This document shows positions 12,467 to 24,002 of a DNA stretch of 64,000 bases, in pieces. The translations under genes were made by a program, and so were the position numbers. The DNA lies in assembly GCF_030272615.1 (NCBI RefSeq), contig NC_081410.1, positions 138,610,849 through 138,674,848 on the forward strand, in the 5' to 3' direction. This stretch comes from Cryptomeria japonica (Eukaryota > Streptophyta > Pinopsida > Cupressales > Cupressaceae). The notes under the pieces are model-generated. The model ran no database searches and had not been told where the DNA came from. It was given only the letters and a program-made list of their open reading frames with translations. Numbering within the stretch: position 1 is the first letter of the stretch; each line of letters starts with the position of its first letter.

Positions 12467-15400
12467 CGTCCATGCAAGAGCATCCAATGAAGAACATCCC
12501 AATGGAAGAAGGCATCAAACCATCCAACCATGTGGAACCAAAGGAACCACCCCCCATACTAGGAGATGACACAAGATCCCACTCACACTCTAGATCTAGG
12601 ATGACACCTAATGACCAGAGGAAAGACCAACCCAACAAGGATGCAAGCATCATAAAACATCCAATACGAAATCTCCAAGGGCAACTCATCAAATCAAGAC
12701 TCAAGGCACTAGGACCTACATGTAGGAAAATAGAGTGTCATCACATGCAACATGTGGGTACTTGGGCATGAGTCCCGATTATCCTAGATGTACATGCAGA
12801 GCCATCTCAACCATTATGGAGTGAAGGAGATTAGCTTCCTGGGTTACTAAGGCCTTCCTAGTCCTATCCCGGTCTACCACTACTAGGCAAGGCAAAGGGG
12901 CCTAACCTTTTGTTATCTTATTAGGATGAAATACTCTACCCAAACCCCAAGAATTATTAATTAAATTATCACTTGATTACAAAGGAAAACACCTAGTGAG
13001 ATACTCGTAAATCTAGACCTCGGGTGAACCTGTCTGTCTACTCCATGTGATCCCAATCTCTCACTTAAAAGCCCACTCTTCCCATTGCATGCACCTATAC
13101 CTTAGGGTAACAACAAGGAAATCCATAACATAAAATACTACAACATAACCCAGGGCTCACAACAATACAAGACCTGGCACACCAAGGAATCATAACAATC
13201 CAACAACATGGAAATCATCATATAGGAATACAACAAATAAGCCCGACTACAAGACAAACACATATACAAGTCAAATGATCAAAAGAAATATAAAAAATAC
13301 CATAGATCAAACCTAGCACATCTCAGGCCTCATAAAATAGCCTCAGGAGAATGGAAAACAATTATAGAAATCTCAAAAATTCTCCAAACTGGCAAACTGA
13401 CTCAACAAACACTTTAGTGAATCTGATCAGCAGAATAATGAATTTGATTTACAGATCGGTGCATATACCTGACAATATAATGCATATACTTAATAGATTA
13501 GCACATTTGCTTATTTAATTAGCACATATGACATACATACTAGTGCATCTAAGATACACTCTAGCGCATATGACATAATCTTTGGCGCATATGATACAAT
13601 CTCTAGCGCATATGACTAGTGTTTTAGTGCATATGACACAAACGGTCAAAAACTAAGAACGGAAAGGTAAAGTTACGATTTATGAAATAAAATCATATAA
13701 ATAATATTAAGTCCCCAAAATGCAACAAAAGAGACACAAATCCAATAAGAAACTAAGGGATATAAAATTCCAAGCTCAAATAAGAATAAGAGAACAAAAT
13801 CAATCTTGGGATGATAACTCCTGGCAATGTTTGGCTATAAAACCTCACAGATAAAAAAAATGAAAACTCCCAGTCATCTTAAATAACTTCAAACCTCTCA
13901 AACAAATTCGATCTTTCAAACCCAAACAAGATCCACATCAAGAGAATCAAAGCTCAAAGCATTCACAGTTCCGAACATTCATGGCAAACCAAAAACACAT
14001 AAAGTATAAATTCCCAAATACTATAGTTAAACTATAGATTAAAATTTATACAATATAAATCAAATCTTAAACTTTACAAATAAATATATTTCTCTACCCA
14101 AGGCTCTCGAAAATAATCTTTCTCAACATACATGGAGAATACAATCTTTCTGAAAATAAAATACACAGGAAGAAGATTTTCCCCAACCTAGATAATAGAA
14201 GTTATGGAAAAATAAATATGTAGAGGTGCAACCAAAAAATCCAAGAAAGCCAAGCAATCTCCAATATCCAAATCCTCAACCAAAAATCCAAACTTGTAGA
14301 AGAAATCCAGAAGGTATCCCAACAAAATGCACAGGCAACCCAATAAATGAAAAATCAAAGCCAAAACATAGAAAAACGTCGGCCAATCAAAATTATGCAA
14401 AGTAATATTTCTTACCAACCTTTCACATAAACCAAGGTAAGAATAATAAAAAATTATTTAATTAACTTACCCAATAGAATAATATGGTAGGTAGAAAGAA
14501 TCTACTAATTAACCCAAAAGAGTAACAAGATAATAACGATATAAACAACCAATAAAATCATGGGCACAAATGATTATAAAAGCCCAATAATAAATAATCA
14601 AGGGGTATAGATAAATACCACAAATAATTAACAAATAATAATCAATAAATAACCCTTGATAACCCAAGATGATATCAAGTCATTAATTTAAATATAAAAC
14701 CAAGGAATCCATAATAATAATAACACATTACTATTTAAATGTATATACCAACTATTTATTTAATTTATTATTATAAAGTATATTAATCTATTAATTTAAT
14801 TTAACATTATTAAATTATATATATCAATTTAATCAATTAATTAATTGATAATTAACCAATTTAATAATTACCCTTCTACACAAAGCAAACCACCAAAGAA
14901 TAATCCAAGAAATCACTACACACTGAACAATGACTCGCACCAAGACTCTAAACTGAGAATGGTAATAAACTTAAACCTAGAGTATAGGGTGGGTTATCAT
15001 GTCAATTCCGATCAACTTCAACTTACCATTGAGATAAAACACACTCAGACCTGTGAAGCCAGGTGGAGTCGATGTCTAGTACCTGCAAACCTATCACTAC
15101 CAACACATATACAACGATATGTACAATAACATATAAAACACGAAGTAAACAGAAAAGTGATAGAGAGTTGTGATGGTATATTATGCTCACAATGAATGAT
15201 ATGAAATTGTCTCTACTCACACAAACAGTCTCACAATATAACATCAATGCATTGCATAGAATCATAATCATGAGATAGGGTTAATACATCATAAGATATC
15301 ATCAAATAACATAAAGCAACATGACACACACATATAAATAAGCACACATCGATCATCATAGAGTAATCCATCCTCTCAACAGTCTAGAAATATCATCATC

Positions 15401-15575
15401 CACATGAAATCATAATGTCAAGAACAATATAATATGTCTAATACCATAGAGAAGCATATAAAACATAGATAAATACATAAACATCTAGTTAAAACACCAC
15501 AAAAATAGTCTAAGCTATACCAATATGATCTATCAATGCACAAAAAGGAAAGATGAGTCAAGGAGAGACACTACA
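12467..15575 (-). repeat. Middle LTR of TR-GAG tandem, right part
   Basis: It continues the LTR begun at 5846 and ends GACACTACA at 15575 before a PPT. From 14724 on it matches 3301-4146 almost base for base, and from about 12790 it matches LTR X at the window start more weakly. The first 300 bases (12467-12780) have no counterpart in the window. A plus-strand reading frame there (12472-12771) has only a faint polyprotein look (QGQLIKSRLKALG) and is not called a gene. Confidence 0.65.
13460..13640. repeat. Iterated GCATATGAC motif in TR-GAG LTR
   Basis: About nine variants of GCATATGAC or GCATATA recur every 18-30 bases (around 13460, 13481, 13501, 13521, 13544, 13564, 13585, 13606 and 13628), many preceded by TAGC or TAGT. 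Each holds the palindrome CATATG or a one-base variant. LTR X does not show the same array clearly. Such iterated boxes in an LTR are often enhancer-like; that role here is inference. Confidence 0.6.
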
Positions 15576-15592
15576 TTCTCCCCCCTTTTCCC
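15576..15592 (-). other. Polypurine tract of TR-GAG copy 2
   Basis: The minus strand reads GAAAAGGGGGGAGAA followed directly by TGTAGTGTCTC. It is equivalent to the tract at 4147-4164 and shows that a second internal region starts right of the middle LTR. Confidence 0.8.
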
Positions 15593-15673
15593 AAGCTTAC
15601 TCCTGGAAGCTTGAAACAAGTATAAAAATAATTGTCTCAAAATGCCGCATCAACTGAAAACACCGATGAATTA

Positions 15674-16196
15674 TCACTCGGGTCGCATTGGACCCTCCCC
15701 TGCACCATGTCATGATCCCAAAGGATCAAAACCTGACACCATAGGATGTGCACGATCACCAAAGAAAGCTTTTGAACCATGACCTGAAGACTCTCCTACT
15801 ATGCTATGATGGCGATCCATTGTCGTATAAACATGATGAGACCTACCTACATCGCTAACTATGGGATCTGAAGCTGTTGGTCGCTGAACAAATACCTGTG
15901 TCGACTATTGTGAGAAACATAATGCATAATGTCCCTACTAACCACAAGTGAAACAACTCCCTCTAGTGAAACTACAAATGACTGAAGGTGCACTAGGATA
16001 TTGAAAACTGCCTCCACTAGAGTTCTGCTGAGAACTTTGTGCTGCCTGTGAAGCCTGAAAATGAATAGCATGCTACCTTCTATGCTCTTTGTCACCACGT
16101 GATCTGTGCCTGCAGGAAGAATTCTGATCTTGAGAGTTCTCCCTCTGCTGAAAATAATCACCTCTGGATGATGGAGGATCCCTCTTAGCATATCCC
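15674..16196 (-). pseudogene. gag: 3' half of TR-GAG copy 2 gag, interrupted by element D
   Basis: This aligns with 4237-4760 of copy 1: same terminal residues before the stop at 15674, same knuckle region CFTCG..GHYALC near 15960-15920 (His kept here, but two stops inside), same Ser/Arg-rich linker. The reading frame is cut at 16196 by element D and resumes at 24003. The split is direct evidence that D transposed into an existing gag copy. Confidence 0.8.
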
Positions 16197-16705
16197 TGTT
16201 AGGATTAATGACAGTCCCAAAGATACTGAGAGGGGGGGGGGGGTGAATCAATATCTAACCGGTTTGCAGAATATTTAAACTTATTAAGAACTTTGCATCC
16301 CAAAACAGAGTACCTGTAAATAAGAATTAATGCAGAAAATAAGAATAACAGAGACAACATAGAGAACACACCATAACACAATATATTTAACGAGGAAACC
16401 CGGTGTGGGAAAAACCTCGATGGGATTTGTGACCCACAATATTCACTCACTGGCCAATGAATAAATATTACTTACAATGAGGGGCCTGCACATGCACGAA
16501 GGCCAACTGCCTAGAGCTCACTACTCAATAAGAGCCACACTAACTACAAAAGCGGATTATGAAATCCAATACAATGTACTGCTTCAAATTAGCATCAACT
16601 ATGCCAGGTTCAGTATCGGTTTAAGCTCATTCCATTACCAAAACCTTTGCTGTAAACTATATCACCTTATACAAAATTTTCATACCTCCATACATACTAA
16701 ATGAC

Positions 16706-17957
16706 TGTAAAGCGGAAAATCGCGATCGAACCCTAGTTGTTCTCCCCTCTTCCAACTCCGAGGAGAGAGAAGGGAGGTTCGCTAGGATTCGATGGTTTTC
16801 ACTTAGGGGAGAGACTTTACATTCAAAAGAGGGGTTGAAACCCACAAGATCCAATCCCACGCAATGCAAGATTGGATGCTAAATGTGTTTCAAGGGTTAA
16901 GACAGCAAGGCTACCCTGTTTCGTAAAGAATGTTGATAGGAGAATTAAGCTAAGCATGCATAGAAAGTGATAAAGATTCGCTTATAAACTGAGATAGGAA
17001 TACAGTATGAAGCTGCGGACCTGGAATTAGTAGTAAAATGTCGATACGGCGCTGTCCTGCAAATTTGAGCAAAAGTTGTCGGGACGATGGCGCCCGGCAC
17101 CACGGTCCTCCGAAAAATCCGCAAAACGAAGGGGGATCTGTTCGTCTCTGCACAAGGATTCCAGATCTTCAATTTCAGCCGCGTACCTGCAACCTACACA
17201 CAGAAAAGCGAAGATGATTGGGGGGTTAGGGATTAGGGGTTTGCCTTTAGGTCAAACCCCGGTTTTGGAATTAACCAAGAAATGAGCAAGTGCTGTAAAT
17301 GTAAATGTATGTAAAACAAGTACTAATACCTTGTTCTAAGGATGTTTGTATCCTTATGTGCGAAGGTTTAGATGTTGTATGTTGTATGTTGTAGTAGTAT
17401 GTTGTATGTGATCTCCTCTTCAATGGTTGAATCCTTGTCTTGAATGCAACACTTAGCCTTGAATGGAGACTTAGAAGGAATGCTTGAATACTTGAATGCT
17501 TGAGTATAGTTTCCACGCCTTTTTCATCATGTATGTGTTATATCCCAATGAGAGAGAAAAATGTAGTTTATATACTTGTCATTTAGGGCTGATAGACTGA
17601 TTTTCCCAACCTTAGGTCGACCAGGAAAGTTAATTTCCAAATTGCAAACAAAAAGACCCGAGACCCCTTAGGAGACCGGGCCCAAAATAGGACCCAGGGA
17701 CCAGGGCGCTGGTTGCCATGGTCCTGGGGACCAGGGCGCTGGGCGCCCTGGTCTTGAAGGACCAGGGCGTTGGGCGCTCTGGTCCCACCTCCCGGGACAG
17801 CAGGGTGCAAGGAGGTTCAGGCCAAGGTGCTTGAAAAATGCAGTTTTCAGTGTCGTGAGCAAGTTTCAGGGTCTCCATTCAGGTTGCGTGTTGCGTCGCC
17901 ATCGTGAAGACCGAAATGCAGTCGAAATTGCAAGTGTCGCAATTTTAGGACGCTACA
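16706..17957 (-). repeat. Solo LTR 'E' inserted in element D's LTR
   Basis: 1252 bases starting TGTAAAGCGG and ending GACGCTACA, flanked by perfect 5-bp duplications ATGAC at 16701-16705 and 17958-17962. No internal region, PBS or PPT is present, so it is a solo LTR left by LTR-LTR recombination, or a very short non-autonomous element. The minus-strand start TGTAGCGTCCTAAAATTG resembles that of element II (TGTAGCGTCGTAAATTG), so minus is the likely orientation. It is much more GC-rich than its surroundings. Long overlapping ORFs inside it are chance products of the GC-rich repeats. Confidence 0.85.
17690..17800. repeat. Three GC-rich hairpin repeats in solo LTR E
   Basis: GGACCAGGGCG followed by CTGG or TTGG and a near-reverse complement (CGCCCTGGTC, CGCTCTGGTCC, CATGGTCC) occurs three times in a row. 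Each unit can fold into a stem of about ten pairs. The core GGGACCAGGGCG also appears once at about 31490 and about 35620 in the LTRs of element II. Confidence 0.75.
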
Positions 17958-18228
17958 ATGACCTATAAGATCTCATAGATATATGAGTCTATTACAATGT
18001 ACCATGTTGGCTTTACAAAAGATAATTACATTGAAATACAATAAACAAAAGTTTATTCCCTGTCGGCTGGGGTGCCGGTATGCATTATTGTCATTGCCGG
18101 TGTATGTAGATGTCTATTTCTGGTGCCGGTAACTGTCAGTGGCTTACCAGATGAATGCCAGAAGGTTTCCAAATGGTTGCCATCAATGCCAACATCAACT
18201 ATTCTCATAAGAGTGTAGAATTCCAACA

Positions 18229-18400
18229 ATCTGCCCCTTTGGCATTGATGGCAACACTCATGAGAAAAATCCAAAAACTGTTCCAAAACTGAAGTCCAAA
18301 AAGTTAACAAAAAGATTTGCTCCCCTTGAGAAAATGATCTCCTCAAAATAAGTATTTTTCTCTCTCCACTACTCTCCCTTTGACATCAATGACAAAGGTT
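18229..18400 (-). other. Polypurine tracts of element D
   Basis: The PPT next to the LTR reads ATGCCAAAGGGGCAGAT on the minus strand. A second block at about 18366-18385 (plus CTCTCCCTTTGACATCAAT) reads ATTGATGTCAAAGGGAGAG. The doubled tract and the CAATGCCAAAG context match copia elements F and G, linking D to the same retrotransposition machinery. Confidence 0.75.
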
Positions 18401-18430
18401 GTCAAAAATAGTCAAATGAGTGCAAAAATT

Positions 18431-21400
18431 TCACCTCAAGGTTTGTAACCGATTGGTTACAATCTGAAATATGTCTTCCAAAACCAAATTTAGACTCTGC
18501 ATGAATCTTTTGTTGTTGGTCAAGGTTGCCTCAGTCTGTTGGATCGTGCTAGTGAGAGGATGCATGTTCTCTTTTGGTGATCGCTCTCCTTGAAGTAATT
18601 CCTTAGAGATTTCATTTCTCAGAGAGATAAGATTGTCCAACTTAGGACCAAGTTTATATTTAAGTTCTCTGGCATTAGACTTAATCCTTGCCTTCTCTTT
18701 CTCAAATTTCTCCAATTTCTCCTCAAAACCTGCTATTTCCTGCTCAATAATTGATATGTGGTCAGATGAGCCAATTATGTTATCAGCTATGTCATCTATT
18801 TCTTTCTGTACTCTGCTGATCTCCTTTTCTATGTCCTCAGTCAAAAGATGGGGTTTGCATGTTTCCCTGTAAAGCTCCTTGTATTCCAAAATTGTAGAGT
18901 TTAGTGTCGGTAATAGTGTATTCATGTGTTCTGTACACTTCTTTATTGTGTCCTTAAAGAATTTATCCTTCTCCTTTCTAACTTTTTCTTTGAAGGTGTC
19001 CTCATTCACCTTATCAACCATTATTACATTGTCAACAATAAATTTGGACAATGTGTCCAATTTACCTTTAAGAATCCTTAACATGATCTATGTTACATTT
19101 TGGTGCAATCAATTTAAGAATTGGTATGGTGTCATCAATTTCCTTGTAGGCCAATGCATTACAGTCTGTTATCTTCTTGATTGAATCTAGGAGTACCTCT
19201 GTTACAATAGTAGGTCTGAATTCACTTGATGAAGTGATGGATGTTTGACCAATTACTTTTATTACCTCTGCGCTTCCAACATTTGTAACCATTTTGCTTG
19301 TGTTTACCTTCGGTGGATCAGTCCGAGTTTGCATTTCAACCTGTAAAGGTTTGTCTGATGGTTTGGGTGCCTCAGTGATTACCGGTTTCTCTACCTCAAT
19401 ATGTACCTTTCCCTCTGTAGGTTTCTTAGTTGTCAGTATCTCTGTCTCAGGTGGCTCTGTGTCAGCATCTATACCTTCAGTATTCTTCCTAGTATCCAAT
19501 GGCTGTTCTGTTTGCAATGATTTCTCTATCTGGGTTGGGATCTCAACCTCAACAATCTCTACTGGTTTCTTTGCCATGTTGCCATAGTCAACATTGTCAT
19601 CCTTAACCTTTGTAGTGTCCTTATCCACAACAATATTCACTTCCTGAGTATCCACATTCATGGTAAAATGTATTTCGGATTCATGATTAGTGTCATCATG
19701 TGTGACACCTTCAGTGTCAGTAATCTTGATATTTTTAATTCCACCAATCTTTCCTTTGCCCTTATCCTTATCCTTCTCATATACTTTGAATGTCTTCTTT
19801 GGTCGGTTCAATTCCTCTTGTTTTTCTTTTTCCACAAAAAATATATCCCATTTATCAACAGTCTCCTCTGCGATCTCATTTACTCTACCTGCCATCAAAC
19901 TTACTTGTTGGTGACCACTAGAAAAAATAGAATCGTTAGCCTCACAAATCAAATTATCAATTTCCTCTTTTGAGTTTACCAGATGTACAACTAGAATTTT
20001 TTCAAATTTTAGTTTCTTATCCAATTCCATCACTGCAATCATTTTTGCATCTAATCTTCTATACAGTTCATTTGGTAAATCATCCATTACTTCAATTAAA
20101 ACCTTTTTGCATATATCTAGATGTAAAATTATACTGTTCTCAATGCTTTCCTTATCTAAATCTTTGAATGTGCTATACAATTTACTCACATTAGCCAAAT
20201 TACCATCATCAGTTATTTCATTTAACAAATTATCTAATGAGGGTATGACCAGTTTCTATTTCTTTTTGGGAGTTAGTTTCTTAGTCGGTTCCCTTATTGC
20301 CCATTGTTTCTTCCTCAAGGTCCTTGTTCTTTTGGGTGAAGGAGAGGGTACCGGTGAAGGTTTTCTCTTCCTCTCAACTCTTTTGAATTCTATTGGTATC
20401 TCATTATCAGAAGATGTGCCAACCAGTGAAATGTGTGCCTCCGGTTACAGTCCTTCCAGCTCACTAGCCGTTATCCTAGTAAAGTTCATAACATTTTCTT
20501 TGATTTCCTGTACTTTCTTTGAAGAATCCCTAATGTACTTTTCTCTTTTCTTTCTTTGCTTCATTGTTTTTACACCACTTTCAATAGTTTTAGCACTACC
20601 AAAAACTTGTTTTGTTGGTTCTCTTGGTGCATCTAACAAAGCTTTTGCATAAGTCTCAATAATGTTGAGATCTACCTCATAACCCATTTGAGTCACCCAT
20701 ATAGTCCTAGGAATTATAGCTTCCATCCATGTCTCATCCTTCTTAATGACAAAACAGATTTCTTTGTCATATTTGTCCACTACAATCTGCGGTAGTCTTT
20801 CTCTGGTTTTTGTTTTAGCTTGAAAAGCTTTAAAGTACTTAGTTATGTTGTTGTCTTTTGCAGTTCCCATGTTGGTAAAAGATTCTTGTAATTGTTTTCC
20901 TACCAGTATGTCATATCCAAAGTCTTTTGGTCCTATATCGGGGATTTCCTTGGTGAAATACAACATTAAGCATACTAAAAGATTACCAAAGCGAAATGTC
21001 CCTTTCTTATCTCCTTTAATATTTTTCAAATTATCAATGAGTTCATCTTTCAACCATTCACACACATCTATAATTGCATTGATGTTAACCATTTCATAAG
21101 CACTATGAATGAAAAGACTAGAAACTAAATTAAGCCTATTTGCATGTGTAGTCTTGTAACCTAATACTATACTTATGAATCTCACATTGATGTCTTTGAT
21201 ATCATTCACTCTTAGTGATCTACTGTCTGATGTTTCTCTAGTTAAGGTCATTAATTTGTTGTTAGGAACTTTATTTGTTTTGTCTGGTCTGTTGTTGGTT
21301 GAGGGTAAACTAGTTACTGCCCTAATTGCTTGTCGGGTAAATTTTAGACAGAATCCAACCATAGAAATTCTCCATGTTCTCTACTTAGGACAATTCTCAC

Positions 21401-21735
21401 TACTTCTTCTGAAAATTCAAGGATATTCAATATTTTAACAAAACCTAAAGTCTCCACAATCTTGTGTTAAGGTTTAACAGTGCCATTTTCATTACAAATT
21501 ACCACTCTAAACATTTTCAGCAATTCCTTAGAACCTAATTCTTCAATGTTGCAATGTATATATATATCCTAGGGTCTTCAGCAAATGCTACACCTTTTGG
21601 AATTTTCAAAAATGCCCCAATGGAATCATCTTGCTTAGCTACTTCAGGAATTATTTTAAACACGGGCCTAGGATGTTTTATGTTTTCCACAATAGTGGGG
21701 TTCGCAATAAACTCGAGATCAAAAGAAGAAGCCAT
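18431..21735 (-). pseudogene. Element D ORF2: large RT-less protein, slightly broken
   Basis: Minus strand, ATG at 21735 (MASSFDLEFIANP), stop at 18431; about 1100 codons. The N-terminal third (21735-20445) is globular, with TSLPSTNNRPDK, DIKDINVRFISIVLGYK, KGTFRFGNLLVCLMLYF and RTIWVTQMGYEVD. A Lys/Arg/Pro-rich linker follows (20440-20240, KRVERKRKPSPVPSPSP). Then comes an acidic, Thr/Pro/Glu-rich region (19800-19250) and a C-terminal coiled coil (19084-18500, EKEISRVQKEIDDIADN). Damage seen: frameshift between 21735 and 21362, TAA at 20443-20445, TAG near 20260, a one-base shift near 19075. No catalytic motif of RT, RNase H, integrase or protease is visible. Layout loosely recalls plant 'putative transposon protein' gag-like domains, but I cannot assign a family. 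Homologous to 62121-64000 in element H. Confidence 0.75.
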
Positions 21736-22076
21736 TGAAAAATACCTTTAGCTATCTAAAAATATCTGAATGCTTGAAAGAAATCGCTTCACACCTTCGC
21801 CTTGAATATCTTAGCTCATTTTTGCACTCTCTACTAATTTGAATGCTCAGTGAATAAAAAATGAGGGAAATCCAATGATTTATAATGACTTTTCTCTTAC
21901 CAACCACATTAAATGCTCATCGGTTAAGTGAAAACTTAACACATCTGTCGGTAAAGAAGAAATCTATCTTCTCACCATCAACCGAGGGTAATTTGCATGA
22001 TATTCAATTTGCTGCAATACCCCCATAGGGTTACTTCTTTGTTGGATGAATAATCTCTTACCGGTGGAGGGTTACT

Positions 22077-23150
22077 CTATTCTACCGGTGAAGAAATAGT
22101 CTCATCAACATTCTGATCTGTCTTCCTAATCCATTGTTTTGAAAATTCTTGCTTTATCTCATCTACCTTTTCTTTGCCTTTCAAACTGGATCCTTTATTA
22201 TTTGTCGGTGAAGTCTTACTTCTACATAATTTTGCAATATGTCCAATCTTGTTACAAGCATAACAAGTTGCATTATTCTTCTATATAGCTTTTCCATATC
22301 CTATGTCGATTTGTGTTCTGCATTGATTAGATAAGTGCCCAAATCTTCCACAAACATAACATTTCACATTCATTCAGCATTTTTCTGAATTATGACCAAC
22401 TTTGTTGCATTTGGAACATTGACCGGTGGGTGCATTAATGTTCTGATTGTTTCCAAATCTACATTGATTTTCTTTATGACCATATTTGTTACAGTTAAAG
22501 CATTTCCCATTAAATTTATAAGCACTAGGTTGTCTTACCGGTTTACTGTGATCATGATTGTTTGCAATACCAGAACATTTTCCAACTTCAAATCCAAGTC
22601 CATTAGTATCTCCATTTGGTTTGTGACTTTTCAACATATCATCAAGTTCCTCTGAACTTTTCTTGAATTTCTCTTTGTGTTGATTTGCAGTAGCCAACTC
22701 ATTTTCCAGAATTCCTTTTTGTCTCACAAGCTTAGTTTTATCATGTTGCATGTGAATCAGATCTGTCTTCAGCATATCATTTTCATGACTAAGTCTTAGA
22801 TTTTCATTTCTAGCATCATTAAGTCTCCTATTCAAGTCTTCATCATTCTTCTTCCTGTCTTCAATGTCTTTACAAAACCTCATAGTCATATCTTGCATTT
22901 CATTCTTCATAGTATAGTTTTCTTGTCTCAACTTGTTTGCAAGTTCTCGAAGAGTTTCCTTTTCATCATCATCTTTCTGCATCTTCTCATGAAGTTCTTT
23001 TATTTTATTTTGAGCTATAGTAAGATTCTCCTGAAGTCCTCGAATGAATTCCTGTGCAGTCCTCAGATCATCTTCAAGTTTGATATTCTTCAAGTTCTTT
23101 GCATCATAGTCTATAAGAGCTCCTTCCAATTGTTTTCTTAAGTTCTCCAT
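22077..23150 (-). pseudogene. Element D ORF1: coiled-coil protein with four CCHC knuckles
   Basis: Minus strand. The start is taken as the ATG at 23150 (MENLRKQLEGAL), because the same Met-Glu-x-Leu-Arg-Lys start opens the homologue in H; an in-frame ATG also exists at 23177. About 180 residues of heptad-rich coiled coil (KNIKLEDDLRTAQEFI, NDEDLNRRLNDARNENL) precede four CX2CX4HX4C knuckles: CFNCNKYGHKENQC, CSKCNKVGHNSEKC, CYVCGRFGHLSNQC and CYACNKIGHIAKLC, in 22510-22210. The reading frame carries TGA just after knuckle 2 (an Arg codon in H) and one more stop before knuckle 4. It ends at 22077. By position and knuckles it is a nucleic-acid-binding gag-like protein; the copia capsid signature seen in C and F (LDGTNYGIWKIRME type) is absent. 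Confidence 0.8.
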
Positions 23151-23206
23151 CTGTACCAGTGTTAGAATCTTCCTCAAGTTGTTAGGATTTTGACAATAGA
23201 GGACCA

Positions 23207-23219
23207 GGCTCTGATACCA
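23207..23219 (-). other. tRNA-iMet primer-binding site, element D
   Basis: TGGTATCAGAGCC on the minus strand, two bases from the 5' LTR end at 23222. It is identical to the PBS of element C. Confidence 0.9.
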
Positions 23220-23221
23220 AT

Positions 23222-23997
23222 TGTTAGGATTAATGACAGTCCCAAAGATACTGAGAGAGGGGGGGTGAATCAGTATCTAACGGGTTTGCAAAATATTTAA
23301 ACTTATTAAGAACTTTGCATCCCAAAATGGTGTACCGGTAAATAAGAATTAATGCAGCAAATAAGAATAACAGAGATGACATAGAGAACACACCATAACA
23401 CAAGATATTTAACAAGGAAACCCGGTGTGGGAAAAACCTCGGTGGGATTTGTGACCCACAATATTCACTCACTGGCCAATGAATAAATTTTACTTACTAT
23501 GAGGGGCATGCACATCCAGGAAGGCCAACTGCCTAGAGCTCACTGCTCAATAAGAGTCACACTGACTACAAAAGTGGATTATGAAATCCAATACAATGTA
23601 CTGCTTCAAATTAGCATCAACTATGTCAGGTTCAGTACCAGTTTAAGCTCATTCTATTACCAAAACCTTCGTTGTCAACTATATCACCTTATACAAAATT
23701 TTCATACCTCTATACATACTAAATGATCTATAAGATCTCATAGATATATGAGTCTATTGGAATGTACCATGTCATCTTTACAAAAGATAATTACATTGAA
23801 ATACAATAAAAAAAAGTTTATTCCATTTTGGCTGGGGTGCCGGTATGCATTGTTGCAGTTGTCGGTGAAGTGCCTACTGGTGTATGTAGATGTCTATTGC
23901 CAGTGTCGGTAATTGTTGGTGGCTTACCAGATGCATGCCAGATGGTTTCCATCAATGACAACATCAACTATTCTCATAAGAGTGTAGAATGCCAACA
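23222..23997 (-). repeat. 5' LTR of element D
   Basis: 776 bases, TGTTAGGATT...AATGCCAACA. It lacks the solo LTR found in its partner. In transcript sense it carries CACCCCCCCTCTCTCAG about 35 bases before its 3' end, and the CGAGGTTTTTCCCACACCGG box further upstream. Confidence 0.9.
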
Positions 23998-24002
23998 GTC
24001 CC

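Larger units (their letters stand above)
16197..18228 (-). repeat. 3' LTR of element D, split by solo LTR E
   Basis: TGTTAGGATTAATG at the left and TTCCAACA at the right. After removing 16706-17957 and one copy of ATGAC, it aligns with 23222-23997. The first 120 bases differ at roughly one position in fifteen by eye, including a longer G-run. Confidence 0.85.
16197..23997 (-). mobile_element. Element D: pol-less LTR element with two novel ORFs
   Basis: A complete element on the minus strand. LTRs are 16197-18228 (with a solo LTR inside) and 23222-23997. Target duplication is ATCCC at 16192-16196 and GTCCC at 23998-24002, four of five bases identical. It has an initiator-Met PBS, ORF1 (coiled coil plus four CCHC knuckles), ORF2 (about 1100 residues) and Sirevirus-like PPT blocks. 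No RT, RNase H, integrase or protease is encoded. LTR style (G-run plus TGAATCA, GGGAAAAACC box) matches C, F and G, so a Sirevirus-like copia is the probable source of replication enzymes. Element H at 59502 is a second, divergent copy. Confidence 0.85.

Noticed and set aside
12472-12771. Plus-strand 99-codon ORF with a faint polyprotein look
   Set aside because: Lies in LTR-like DNA on the opposite strand to its element, too short and without a firm motif.
17583-17878. Overlapping Pro/Gly/Arg-rich ORFs in solo LTR E
   Set aside because: They run through the GC-rich hairpin repeats in three frames at once and have no counterpart elsewhere; low-complexity translation of an LTR.
19294-20652. 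Several plus-strand Ser/Val-rich ORFs of 65-181 codons
   Set aside because: Complementary-frame shadows of D ORF2, which has a homologue in H on the coding strand.
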